Source: Gavia stellata | Taxonomy: Eukaryota > Chordata > Aves > Gaviiformes > Gaviidae | DNA length: 64,000 nt | Direction: 5' to 3' | Assembly: GCF_030936135.1 (NCBI RefSeq) | Contig: NC_082596.1 | Span: 19,788,388-19,852,387 of the forward strand | Shown here: piece after piece, positions 19,713 to 31,721 of the stretch | How positions within the stretch are numbered: the first letter of the stretch is position 1 | Layout: every line of letters starts with the position of its first letter | The notes under the pieces: generated by a model | Database searches by the model: none | Seen by the model: the letters and a program-made list of their open reading frames with translations, nothing else | Told to the model about the DNA's origin: nothing | Translations under genes and position numbers: made by a program

Positions 19713-22700
19713 GTGAGTTGTGGGAAGACGTGGCACGCAGGATTGTGGGCTGGGTGAGCTCAGCGTTGACTTGCGTGCAGGGACGCTCAGGTGAGAGATT
19801 CAGCAGTGGGGGTAGGTGAGGTAGCAGAGCATCGGGAAAAGCATGCTCAAAGCTGGATGAGTTCATCCCTGAATCCTACTCTAGAGGTGGATGGGTGTAG
19901 GAAATGGAAGTGGATGTGTTGGGTGAGGTCACTGTTGACCTTTGCTGAGGGACAGGTTGGCAGAGGAGTCAAGACAGTGAGACCCTGAGAGGAGCAGGAT
20001 CTGGGCTGTCCTGAGAGGAGCAGGATCTGGGTTGTCCTGTACTGGCTTCAGACTGGCCCTGGAAGCTCAAAATGTTTGAAAGGGACAGTGCCAGAGATGA
20101 AAAAGGTTGTGAAAGGAGAGATGTCCCTTCAGTCATCCAGTTCGAGGTTATCATAGTTAGAGGGATTGGATGTGGAGTCAGGCATGGTGCCAGGAGGGTT
20201 TGGAGACTCCTCACCCCACACTTTTCATTCTGGAGGATTTCCAGATCAAAGCTGGAGAGACAGAGGGAGAGTGGTCACCGGCCGGGCTGAGTGTGGGTGG
20301 CATGACTCCAGGAGGAGCCGTGATGGGAAGCATCACACATGGATGTAGCAGCTTACAGGGAGGGGGCAGCAACAGCGGGAACATGGCTCACTGGAGACAA
20401 ATTGTAACAGGCAGCTTAGGAGCGAGGTGGGTTTTGACTGAACCACCCCCAGGACATTTCTGTTAATTCTATTTGCAGTTAATTTTATTTTTTGCCACCA
20501 TTTTTAGAGACTTCATTTCTATAGTACTAACAAACAAACCAGTAACACTAAAGAGTATAACTGCTATTTACCTAAAGCAAAATTATGAGAAAGAAACAAC
20601 CCCACCCCAAAAAGATACTAGAGTTATCCTACCCTAGCATGGTCCAGTTCTGCAGCTGAGAGAGTAGGATCCTAGTTTTCATCCCTTTCTTCCTTCCCTG
20701 GTAGGTGTAATGGAAAGCTCCTACTTCTTTGGTGGTACAAGGAGCTACAGACCTTTTTGGCATATGCAGGAGTAATTGTATATCAATTGAAGGCAAAATT
20801 GCACAGCCCCTTTGTCTAAGGCTTGAGATTTGCAGCAGTCAAGAAATACAGATATGAAAGAAAAGGATGGTTTTTGTGTGTACTTTAGGAATGTTTTTGT
20901 TTCATGAAACTGTTCTGTACATATGCTCTTGCTCAAATAAAACATTCAACTATGCATTTGCAATCTGTAAGTTTTACTCAGCACAGATGCTTGTGCACTT
21001 TGTTGTGTGAGGACCCATTTAAAGAAAGTAAGATAACTTGTCATCTTAGTATGTATTGATCAGAACTTCATCCATGAACTGCATAGCTTTTATTATGCCT
21101 TCCCTTTTAGTATTACACACCAATGTAATAAAAATGCAATAAAATTAATAAAATTGAGAACAATTTAGAAACAGAAGGTCTGGTTGTGCCAGGATTGCTT
21201 ACAAGAATGCATATTAGTCATGCAGCAGATCCTTCTGTAGTCAATATGATCCATATAAATAACATGCTATCAGAATAAAATTACTCTGCACATACAAACT
21301 GTCACTGATGTGAAATGGGGGAATAGAAATATCAGGTCAATGAAAACGTGCTGCAGGGTCTCAATTAATAAAATCATCAACTATATGCTTGATGTCAGGG
21401 TTTTCTGAGCTCACATAAGATATACTTTAATGTGCATTCTTATGCCTTATGTGGTAGAAGATAAGAAAAACACACGCATATTGGTATTAAAAATCTTTTT
21501 TTGGGGGGGGGGGTTCTGGCAGGTACTTCAGGAGGAAGGAGCTGAGCGAAGCCTTAGACATCAAGAAAGATGCAGAAGAACTGGATGCCCAAGATGAGGA
21601 AGAGGACTTTTCTGGTAGCCTCTGTCCCAGTGTCAGACAGAAACTTTGGGAAGTTTTGGAAAAGCCTGGCTCCTCTGCAGCAGCCAGGACTTTCGGCACT
21701 CTGTCCATGGCTTTTGTTGTTGTGTCCATTGCCAACATGGCTTTGATTTCGGTAGAGCTAAGCTGGCTGGCACCACCGCTACTGGATGCCCTAGAGTACC
21801 TGTGCATTGCATGGTTCACTGTGGAGTTTGTTCTGAGGTTCCTGTGTGCACGGGATCGGTGTCGCTTCCTGAGGAGTGTGGCAAACATCATAGACCTCCT
21901 TGCTATTTTACCTTTCTACATCACCCTGCTGGTGGAGAGCCTGTGTGGTGGGGAGAGCTCCCAAGAACTGGAGAACGTGGGGCGCATTGTCCAAGTGCTG
22001 AGGCTGCTCAGAGCCCTGCGGATGCTGAAGCTGGGAAGACATTCGACAGGTACTTTTGTCCATGGCAGTGGTACTTCTTGTTTTTGCAGTCTACAACAGT
22101 TGTTCCTGGGCACAGTCCCCCATTTTGTGTGCATTTCTGCCTAACCTTTTTACCCAATCTAATCTTAGCAGTAATGGATTGTGAAAACCTTACTTTTGGA
22201 CATTGATAATTGAGTGGCAGGGGCCTTCTCCAATAAATTTTGGTTCTTCATAAAGGCAGTGTATATTGTTTGGACAGAATATTTACAAAAAGAGGCCCCA
22301 AAGTTGCATACTGTAAATCATCCACCAGTCATTCACAATGTCATAAATTTATAAACCTGTATTTGAGTTGATCTGACTAGGGATGAAGCAAGAGAAGAAG
22401 CAGAGATTATTGACGCACACTTTTTGTATTATCAAAGGCCCATTAATGACAGCTTATGATTACCTGTCACAATTGGTTTTGTTAAGAACGATATGCAAAG
22501 AAATATATCATAATTTTGTCTGTGTTATAGATCCTGAAAACAACAAGGATAGAGAATGTTTCAAGAAAACTGTTAAAACTGAATCATACTGGGCAGTGGG
22601 TTGAGGGGCTGTCTGGCCCTGTTGAACACACTGATACCTATGTGATATGTGGAGCACAGTGGGGGCTGCTTACCGAATGGACCTAAGTGCAGCTCAGAGC

Positions 22701-25700
22701 AGCAGTGTCAGGTTCAGTCAGCATTCACTCATCGGTGTGGGGCCCTTGGTGTCCAAGCACTAATGACAGGTCACCAGATGGATGAACAGCAAGCAGGGGT
22801 AGGGTGGAATGTGAAATGCATTTCTGAGAACATTTTTGTTCACTCTTTCTGAGTAGTGAAGGGAAGGCGTAAAAGGTAATGTTTTCCAGTGGGAATTTTT
22901 CAGAGGAAGCTGGAAATGATTGGAAGGTGTTGCGTTTCCCCTTGTGTTTACCCCATTTGTATTACTACTTCATGACATGTGCATGCCTGGATATACGAAA
23001 GACTAAAAGCCATACTCCCACCACACTGTCTCCATGCCATGATGTTGTCCAGTGCTTGGCAATTTCAAAGTTATTTAATTATGTTCCCACTTAAATCAGC
23101 GCTGACTATGGCACTGAATTTGACAGGAGAAATGGCTCCAAGCCACCACTTGGAGCTCTGAAAACTGAAATGCTAATAGTAAATCATGATCTCTGTTCTG
23201 CAGTATTAACCTGTTCTGAAGATGGTAATGGTTGTTCTTACATGGCACTCAACATACCCTTCCAGGATTTCCTGCCATGGAGCAAGAATGGGTTGATGCT
23301 TCTCTTTTTTGGAGAGCCATCTGCACCCTCTTTGTGAACTGGCCCTACTCTAGCAGGCATTACAGTGTGCTTGCAGCAACAGAATGTGTCTCTCTAATTT
23401 TGTTCCCACTGAGGGCGGTGAACCTGCCTGCCAATGGCAGGGAGTAACTTTAATGCTACTGAGCATAATCAAAGTGGTTTGGGAAGTATCTTAGTCTTAC
23501 TTGCCTACCCTAGATTATGCCTGTACTGATGTATAACTGTCCCTTAGAAAGCAGTTGTAAGGAAGCTTCTAATGATTCAGTCAGTCAATGAGTTTGGTTT
23601 GCTTCATTATAATTTTTGCAGGGTTTGGTGGGGTTTTTTGCAAGAAAGGCTGCTACCCACTTTTAATGGTAGCTGTAATGTGAATGCATTCCTCTCTAAT
23701 TGTATTTTTAAAATAAGAAAAAGATTTGAACTCATCAAGGCACTTTTGTGCTGAGTAACAAAATAGTGATCCAAAAGTATGTTAATTCTAGTTATAAAGT
23801 TTCCAGTTCATCACATTTTACTGTTACAGAATGAATCCCTGAAACTCAGTTCTAAGGCTCTTTGAAACATCTGGTTTCAAGTTGATACAGACACTTGTAT
23901 AATAACTGTTAATGTCAGGTACATTAACTTTCAGGGATGGTCTAAACTTTTGTTTATTTATTCTTAAATAAATAAACAAAATAATTTATTCTTTTGTCTA
24001 TTTATTCTTAAATTCATTAAAATATTACCACATTTTATATCACAATTTTGAGTACCATTAAGAGTTTAGTAATTCCATGTTATGTAGAAGTGAATTAATT
24101 ATGTCAAAATCTAGTCTCCTAATCTGGAAGTGAGCTATCATCTTTCTGCTAGAACCGAAGTACCAGTTTCAAAATACAAGAAGCAACATACGTATCTACT
24201 TAAACCATCCAGAGCAGCATTACCATCGCTGTGCTTGCTTCTTTGGTAGTTCAGAGTTGCTGCCTGCTTAGGCCCAGAACACTAAATCAAATCTGTAGAA
24301 TTTAAATGTAGAAAGTCACTGTTTCAGTCTTCTGTCAGAGGAGATGCTGCTACCAAGACAAAACATAGCCCTAATAAATCGAAATAGAAACATACACTCA
24401 CAGATCTGAAGCCCTATTTCTGACCGCTAGAGGTATGTAGCAGAAGGGAGTTTTGTTAACATGCTTCTAAACACATCCTTAACCACCGCTGCTAATGTAA
24501 GATGAAAGCCGTAAGTACCGTAGCCAGAGACCATCCTCCTTGCACGTACCTAGACTGTCCTGAAAAATCTCAGTGTTTAGGGATGGCACTCAACAGTTCT
24601 GCTCTCTTGCCCTGGATCTGGCAGCTTAAAGCTACCTCCCAGTGAAGCTTCTTTCTGACTCCTGCACTCTCAGACCAGACAAAGCTTCATGCACTCCTCA
24701 CCTGCTTTGTGTGGCAAGAGGAGTGCGAGATCAGAAGAGATGAGAAAATTTGTGGCTACAGGCAGCAACTCCTCTTTCACCAAGGAGGGGTGATCACAAT
24801 CACAAGGAGAGCATCTCTGTAGCACTCTGCAGACCCATAGCAAAGCTGGGATCCCAACAGCAGCCTGGCTCTGCTGTCAGGGGCAGAAATGAGTTAGGAA
24901 AAAAAACACATCAATTCTTTTTTTCACTTTATTTTTAAAGAAATGACAGATTAACCCTTTTTGTGGGGAAGGGACAGAAAAAAAATGGAAAGAAATGGAA
25001 GAATCATTTCAACCCTTGAAAGCTGAACCCAGCTAATAGGAGGGATGTGATGCCTAGAAACGCTGGACCTAGACTGGAGTGAGTGTGTAATTACTTATGC
25101 AAAGTGCTGTACTTCATCAAGGAGCAACTGAGAAATCAGTAGTACTTTTACCCAGAAAATGTATAGCTAGAAGGTGAGACGACTCTTCTGAGATACCAAA
25201 ATTATGGATTTGAGTGGCTGCAAGAATAGGTGAGAACTGAACCTGCATTTTTCACATTCTCTGATGCTCCTCAGCTGTTGGCTTCCTTCTGGGGCCACAT
25301 TTTGTGTGAGGCCTTGCTGGCCCTCCTCTGGGAAGCACTTACAGATGGAGTCCTTGAGGACAAGTAGGATGTGAGCATCTTACTTCTGATGGCAGTAGGC
25401 GTATGTTTGAGAGAAGGCTGTAGTGTATGTCAGGATGAGATGCCTCTGGATACGTGAAAAAGCAAAACTTCAGCACTTTTAGTGCCAAAAATTTAGGATG
25501 ATTTAAACGCTGTGTGTAAACCGAAGCTCACGAGCATCACCTTGTATTGCCAAGTCCCTTTGGGCAATAGAGAGATGGAATTTGACCTGCATGGCAGAAA
25601 TGCCTCCCCTTCCTCCTGCTGGCCCTGGGGCTGGGGCTGCTCGCCTGCCCCACACCAGCTCTGTTACAGCACCTTAGCACATTCCAGCATGAGTAACCAA

Positions 25701-28700
25701 GCTCTTACAGCTCCTGGCAAGGACTTCTCGTGGGAAGTCATAAGACTTGCTGAGGTGTCTGTGCTGGAACAGCCCTAGCTTGGCTGTGTGGTAGGGCTCA
25801 GAGACATTTTAAAAAGTTACAATATAATATAGCAGAATATATTATTCTTTGAATACACCAACTGATTTCCACTTAGGCATGAACTGTGGAGTCCAGTAAG
25901 TTGTCTGATTCATAGATTCATCTAAAAATGTCTTCTGAGTTCATCTGAAGACATAAGAGATGGAGAACCATCATTTCACTGAGAATTCATTCTAGTGATT
26001 ATGTACCCTCACTAAATTAATTTCAGTATTTTTTTTTTTACTTCAAGGTCCAGGCACTGTTGTAGTTTCTGGGTTTTGAGGTTTTTTGCTTTGACTTTAA
26101 CAAATTAAAGGGTTCTTTGGTTATTATTTTCCTTTATGATAACCAAGATAAATCTTCAATACCTGTTTTTCTTTTTGATAACTGAGACAGCTTGAGCTAT
26201 GTTTTTCCAGACACTAAATCATTTCTGTTACACTCTTCTGCACCTTCTTCAGTTTTTCAGTACCTTTGTTTTAGATGAGGATAATAGAACTAAGAATAGT
26301 AAAAAAAATTCAGACTCCTTAACAGTCAGAATAATTAACCATAGGAACAATATTTTACTGAAGGTGTCATCAATGTGTTACAAAGAGTTAGCAGTCACGG
26401 CCCTGTTCCTCCTTATTTTGACCGGGTTTATGCAAGAGTTGCACTATTTTTTAACTATAGTACTCTCAGGATCCATCGTAAGGGGCAGACCCTGGCTTTT
26501 ACAGTACTCATTTATCCTTTGAAAAGAAGTGCTACAGACGTAATTTTAAATGGAATACCTTCTTCCTAGGTCACCTGAAAGGACTTATTCTTCTACCTTG
26601 TTTAGTAGGAAGTTTTACAGGGCAATTGATGATAGTAACGTCCTTGGAAGATGAGAGTTTGAGCTGGATCCTTGCAATTGTCTCACACAGCTTTTACACT
26701 GCTATCTTAGTACATTTTCAAAATGTGGAGGCAGTCATATTAACAGAGAAAAGATTACACTGAAATATCGTATTCCCCTTGTGTTGCAGATTTAAACTAT
26801 ATCATTGTAATAAACATTCTAACCAACAGATCATAGTTATAGTAATATAAAATCTGGATATGGGCAAGTCTTAACTGGAGTTTGTAGAAGAAAACATTGA
26901 AAAAGGAAACACTCCCTACAAACTCTAGTGTGTACTTCCACTGTTTGCTGTACATAAACAAAAACTTTAAAACCCATTAGACCTAAAGGGGAAAAGATAG
27001 AGCCAAAAGCAAGAAGAAATTTTAACATCTTGTAGTTTGAGATTGAGGAAAGAAAAGCAAATTGAATTGCTTGTTAACCTAATGAGCATATGAAGTCTGC
27101 AAGCAGAGGCAGAGTTCCAATAAGCTCTTTTGCAAACACTGCTTTAGATAGAAGTGTACCCCATGAATTCATAAGCATTGTGGTTTTCTCATTTATTAAA
27201 GAAAACATAGTACATTTTTAAAGAACAGTATTAAAAACCAGTCCAAAATCACTTGTGATTCAAAAGATAATTTCAGTCTCCCATGTGTCTCAGCTGAGTT
27301 AGTGCCCTGTTATCTTCCTTCTTTGTTTATGCGTGCAACATTTATCCATTGCACTATTACTGGATTTACTTTCCTGCTTGCTTTGTTGGGCAGTCTAGCA
27401 CTGAGGCAGCAGCTCTACATGAACGTGGGGGGTTATGGAGAGCAGTCAGCTGCACAGGAACTCCCTGTGCAGCTCACAGGCAATAGGATTGATGCAGTAC
27501 ACTGGTGAATGAACAGGAAAATACCATGTTTGCATTGGGAGGCTTTGCTGTCTCCAGTTTTGGCACAAATGCAGCTGCTGCTGGAATACTGTATTTGTTT
27601 TGATGTCTACAGATAAAGATATTGATACGTTTTTTGGGGGAAAGAGGGGTTAAAGAGAGACTATGACAACTATAAAAGGATTGAAAACAGTCCTTAGCAA
27701 ATAAAAAGTTACTGAGTGAATGAATTGGGCACTAAGCACCCACCTGCGAACACAAATTTGGTAACTAAGGGTTGCTTGGTCCAAGAGAAAAATACGACAA
27801 TGACTGGAAGATAGGAGGTTGGCACATTCAGACTGAAAGTAGGGAGCAGATGTTTTTACTGTGTTTTTTAATGGTTATTTATATAACTTATTAAAAATTG
27901 TACTAGATTTTCTGTTATAGCCAGGTACTAAATCAAGATTGGTTAGTTCTTCTAAATCATATGTGTACATAGTTCAAACGATAAGTAATGACGCAAATTT
28001 CTATGCTCTGCATTAAGAAAACAGAGATGACGTCAGTGGTTCAGTCTAACGTTTTAATCTATTTCTTTAAATCACGTTTTCCCAGTAGTGTTGAGACCAG
28101 CACCCCTTTTCCTTAAGTCATGTTCACTAGCAGCCAAAGAAAAACATAAGGCAGTCAGCTTTCAAATAAGAACTGTTTTGCAAAGTTATGACGGCAGCTA
28201 CGTGAATCAGCCTACTGATGGCGTTTCTTGTCTTTCAGGCTTGCGGTCTCTTGGGATGACTATCGCACAGTGTTACGAGGAGGTTGGCCTTCTGCTGCTT
28301 TTCCTTTCTGTAGGAATCTCTATATTTTCCACTGTGGAGTACTTTGTTGAGCAGAGCGTGCCGGGCACAACTTTCACAAGCGTACCTGGTGCTTGGTGGT
28401 GGGCAACAACTTCCATGACAACTGTTGGTTATGGTGACATTAGACCAGACACTACTATTGGTAAGGTAGTGGCCTTTATGTGTATATTATCAGGAATACT
28501 GGTTTTGGCTTTGCCAATAGCTATAATAAATGACCGTTTTTCTGCCTGTTACTTTACACTGAAGATAAAAGAAGCTGCTCTTCGGCAGCGTGAAGCTTTA
28601 AAGAAACTCACAAAGAACTCATCCAGCGACTCTAATATCAATGTTAATTTGCGAGACATATATGCACGCAGTGTCATGGACATGTTACGGTTAAAAAGCA

Positions 28701-28750
28701 GAGAGAGAGCAAGTACAAGGAGCAGTGGAGCAGATGATTTTTGGTTTTGA
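19231..28750 (+). CDS. KCNV1: Kv8.1, silent voltage-gated K+ channel subunit; join(19231..19712,21523..22049,28239..28750)
   Basis: The three exons total 1,521 nt and encode 506 residues; I recall the human protein as about 500. Kv8 subunits do not conduct alone. They co-assemble with Kv2 (Kv2.1/2.2) subunits in neurons and shift inactivation and current size. Predicted layout: Ser/Glu-rich N-terminus 1-50, T1 tetramerisation domain about 51-160, S1 about 216-238, S2 about 248-268, S3 about 280-300, S4 about 315-333 with R315, R321, R324, R327, K330 and R333, S5 about 349-370, pore helix 388-397, filter TVGYGD 398-403, S6 about 411-436. The S6 gate reads LPIAIINDRF, lacking the PxP motif of conducting Kv channels, as expected for a silent subunit. 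The C-terminus ends in SSGADDFWF. The start at 19,231 (A at -3) is preferred over the ATG at 19,252 (T at -3). Identification rests on close similarity across the whole length to the vertebrate KCNV1 product. Confidence 0.96.
19677..19960 (+). repeat. Degenerate direct repeats derived from the exon-1 3' boundary
   Basis: Four related units begin at 19,677 (exonic, GGATGAGCTCAGC...), 19,752 (GGGTGAGCTCAGC...), 19,855 (GGATGAGTTCATC...) and 19,921 (GGGTGAGGTCACT...). By eye, the third matches the exonic unit at 24 of 32 positions. The second unit ends with CTCAG/GTGAGA, a donor-like sequence at 19,791. Confidence 0.6.
19713..21522 (+). other. KCNV1: KCNV1 intron 1 (1,810 bp)
   Basis: GTGAGT donor to TTCTGGCAG acceptor. 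The first 250 bp hold degenerate copies of the exon-1 end, followed by a 26-bp tandem duplication. The middle is unremarkable AT-rich DNA. The last 30 bp contain T7G11 before the acceptor. I see no coding or mobile element in it. Confidence 0.9.
19984..20035 (+). repeat. 26-bp tandem duplication in intron 1
   Basis: Two adjacent 26-bp units beginning CCTGAGAGGAGCAGGATCTG, at 19,984-20,009 and 20,010-20,035, differing at one position near the end (GGCTGT versus GGTTGT). Confidence 0.9.
21523..22049 (+). CDS. KCNV1: KCNV1 coding exon 2 (T1-S1 linker to S4)
   Basis: 527 nt completing codon 161 and running to the first base of codon 337. It begins YFRRKELSEALDIKKD, passes an acidic linker (EELDAQDEEEDF, 179-190) and then codes S1-S4. 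S3 shows NIIDLLAILPFYITLL and S4 shows RIVQVLRLLRALRMLKLGR. The acceptor is TTCTGGCAG/G, where the usual pyrimidine tract is replaced by T7 followed by G11 (21,496-21,513). The donor is GACAG/GTACTT, intron phase 1. Read-through into intron 2 would add about 30 codons before a stop near 22,142. Confidence 0.95.
23948..24013 (+). repeat. 15-bp perfect AT palindrome plus direct repeat
   Basis: TTTTGTTTATTTATT (23,948-23,962), loop CTTA, then AATAAATAAACAAAA (23,967-23,981), an exact reverse complement. The left part, CTTTTGTTTATTTATTCTTA plus AAT (23,947-23,969), recurs at 23,991-24,013 with one substitution. Confidence 0.88.
28028..28035 (+). promoter_or_regulatory. CRE-type palindrome TGACGTCA in intron 2
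   Basis: A perfect 8-bp CREB/ATF consensus 203 bp upstream of coding exon 3. Functional use is inference only; a single site can occur by chance, although CpG-containing octamers are rare in such AT-rich DNA. Confidence 0.35.
28239..28750 (+). CDS. KCNV1: KCNV1 coding exon 3 (S4-S5 linker to C-terminus)
   Basis: 512 nt coding from the second base of codon 337 to TGA at 28,748-28,750. It contains LRSLGMTIAQCYEE (S4-S5 linker), S5, pore AWWWATTSMTTVGYGDIRPDT, S6 CILSGILVLALPIAIINDRF and a cytoplasmic tail with a basic RQREALKKLTKN segment. Acceptor GTTTCTTGTCTTTCAG/GC is strong. The same frame stays open for 51 codons upstream of the acceptor, to another plausible acceptor at 28,084-28,085. 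Where I recall a Cys before AWWW in the human protein, this sequence has Gly387. Confidence 0.96.
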
Positions 28751-30220
28751 CTTTTAAGTTATTTAGCTTTGTATAACAAATAGACTACTTCAAAAATATA
28801 GTATTAAGCATCTCTTTTTTTATTATTCACCACATAGTGTATTTGCTTTCCCAGCTGGAGTTTTACTTACTTGGACAGACTGAGATAACCACTGTATACA
28901 AAAGGCAGAATTCACAATACGGAGTCTCTCAAAGGGCTCTGAAACCTGCTTCCAGAACTGGATCATGGTGGGTGAAAGGGGAAATAACAGGTCCATCCAA
29001 GTAAAACAGTGATGCAAACCCTTGTCTGTGAATCTTATGTCCTTGCTAACATATAGTAATAAAATCTTAGCCAAAATTGCAATGGTGTTTTGAATTTTAA
29101 AGAACTGTAAGATTTGTATTTGCATTGGAAGAACAAAAGTTAAAGGCATTAAGAAAATCTGAAAAGGAAAGTCTAAGGGAGTGAAATGTTGAATAAATTT
29201 ATGATGACATTCCTATAATGAGCTTCATCTTGACCCCCTTTCTTATCCCCATTTTCTACTCCATTTGCATGAAAAAGATGTTACTAGACCCTGGGGAAGA
29301 GAATTTCCTTATTTGAAGAGAAGCAAAGGGCTACCAGATACATGGTGGGTATCAGGAGATACGTGAAAGTATTAAGCAGATGCAAGATCTGCAGCAAAGT
29401 ATGAAATAGTCATGAAAAAGGTGCCATAATGTAGAGCATCCTCTGCAGTTGCTATAGAAGTTGCAGGAGCTAATACAGCCTTTGCAGCATAGAAGTCATT
29501 TACAAACTTAGTTTGAACTATGCCTTCTCTGTGTGTTTTGATTCCCATAACTTATTTGTGTAGCTAAGCAGTTTTTGTGCTCAAGTAAAGTCACCAGTGG
29601 ATATCAGAAGAAACAGAAATGGTAAAAGATAACAAGCTACTAATTTCTTTATCTCCCATTAAAATCAGTAGGTATTCCAAGTGGACCAGATTTTTAAACA
29701 ATTAATAAACTTTGTGGACCCATTATTAGAAAAACCCTTCATCAAAATCTTTTGTTCCAAAGGAAAAATGAGCACTTGTTGGACTGGATGCTTAGTTGAA
29801 TGCAGTAATCAAAGCACAAAATTAAAATAATCAAAGGTATTTTCAGTCAGGTTTCCCACCACTTACGTCTCCAGTGACCCAATATCATTTTTAGCAAACA
29901 AAGCTTTTCTTTAATGTAATTTCACTGTCCCAGACTATGACATTGCCACAGTATGCATATAAGTCAACTAGTAGGTTAAATAAAAAAAATCACAAACCTC
30001 TCTCATTTCATGTTTCTTTTGGGCGATGTAAGTGCAATCATTATTTACATTTGACATTAATTCAATATACTCACTAAAAAGAAACATCTATTAACTGTGG
30101 ATGATTTAATTTTGTAAGGAAGGTATTTATGTATATAGAAGGCTTAAACTGCCTTTGAGGATTTATGAATGGGTGAAATAACCTGCTTTTAATAAACATT
30201 TAATAATACTTGTTTTGAAA
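28751..30220 (+). other. KCNV1: Probable KCNV1 3'UTR and polyadenylation region
   Basis: AT-rich sequence after the stop codon. Candidate AATAAA signals are at 29,058-29,063 (followed by GTGTTTTG about 20-30 nt on), 29,192-29,197, 29,704-29,709, 29,979-29,984 and 30,191-30,196 (followed by GTGTGTTTTCC about 30 nt on). The first and last have the best downstream GU/U-rich context. I cannot choose between a 3'UTR of about 0.33 kb and one of about 1.47 kb without transcript data. Confidence 0.5.
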
Positions 30221-31721
30221 CAACAGTGTGTTTTCCTCCCATTCCCTATAAATGGTGGTGTAAATATAATACAGCTAGCAAAATTTTCAAAGGCTCCAAC
30301 CTTGATGCAAACTGAGTGGCATTTCAGCATGAAACTTCTCATTTGTCAGCTGGTGTCAGTCAGCATTTGGTGTTGGGACCAATGCAACACATTCAGCTGT
30401 CACCAGAGTCAGAAGGAAGCCAAGGGAAAACAATGGAGACAAAAAGACCGTGTCTTGCTCTACCAGAAATTGTCTAGGCGTGAAAATTAGTAAGTCAGCC
30501 TCGTTGTCTACGTTACACAGAGAGCAAAGTATGTCATCACAGTGTTCCCCTCTGCCCAAATACTCCATGAATCCATCACAAAACTTCCTGCTGATGTCCA
30601 GGAGACAAAATTAATTCTGCAGGGGAACGTTTGATGCAGCCCACTCCAGGTTATTATTTCATAGCTCCTCAGAGCAGGAAGTATCTCAGGCTGCACAAAT
30701 TGCACAGGCTGTTTCTCATTCAAAAGTCATTCTAATTATAGAGAATTAGGAAGACGCTTTCATTGTGGGAAGGCTGTTTTGTAATGTCTTTTGTGCTTTC
30801 TTGTACAGCATCTGATCCCTGTTTGAGAAAGGAAATGCAGTTAGATAGCTGATTGATTCTCTTTAGGGAAAGGCTGCTTTTATTGCATCCTGTGCTTTTT
30901 ATGAAGGACTCAAAAGAACGAGAGAAATGTTCTGGGATGTATCAGTTGGTTCACTCCTTTCACCAGCACAAGAGATAAAGTTTCCTAGAAATGCCCATGG
31001 GGAAACGCGGCTGGGACTTTATCCAGTAGCTGCTTCAGCTTATATTTTCAGACCTCTTGATTTTAAATTCAAAGTCTCCCAAGAAGTGTTTGTCAATCAT
31101 GTTGTTTATGCAGCAAGGTTATCTATCACATTATGGGCTGAGACTAGCAAATCATTTTGCAGATGAAGGCCAGTTCTGCTTTCAGCTTTTACAGATGGAA
31201 GGACCAGAGCATTTGTCCTGAGCAACAAACAGTACAGGACATTACAACTCTAAAACATGAAGCTATGCCATATATACTACCACAGAAATTAGCTTAGTCA
31301 CCACTAAGGCACCAAATTAAGGATGTTACTGGGCTATCTTTAGAATATCACATTGAAGATAAGAAACTACCTCTTGTCCTCACATCTGTTCTGCCATTTC
31401 CATCCCACAGCAGACATGGAAGAAAGAATCATGTTAGAACATCAGTAACATTGGCTGAAAAATCAGCGTTTTAGCTTAAAACACCAAGTATTTTCAAAAA
31501 CTTATATCAAAGGGTGTAGCTGCAGCACTTAGAGCAAGCCTGCATCAGCCTTGTTTCCCTACAGTAAGTGAAAATGCAGTGGCATAGACTACAGTGCAGA
31601 CTAACAATCTGAAAAACCTTGTGTATTTGTTTGTAGATGCTTAGGGGCCGCTTTTAGTTGAGGACAGTGTCGTCCAACCCCACCAGAACTTTTTAAACAT
31701 CACTAAAATTGTTGTTCTCGC
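30221..31721. other. Intergenic, no gene recognised
   Basis: AT-rich sequence with open frames under 100 codons and no recognisable domains. No mobile element is evident before the CR1 fragment. Confidence 0.55.

Larger units (their letters stand above)
22050..28238 (+). other. KCNV1: KCNV1 intron 2 (6,189 bp)
   Basis: GTACTT donor to TTTCAG acceptor. AT-rich, with no recognisable CR1 or LTR insertion, unlike both flanks of the gene. It contains an AT-rich palindrome near 23,960, a perfect CRE-type palindrome TGACGTCA at 28,028-28,035, and an open frame joined to exon 3 from 28,086. Confidence 0.9.
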
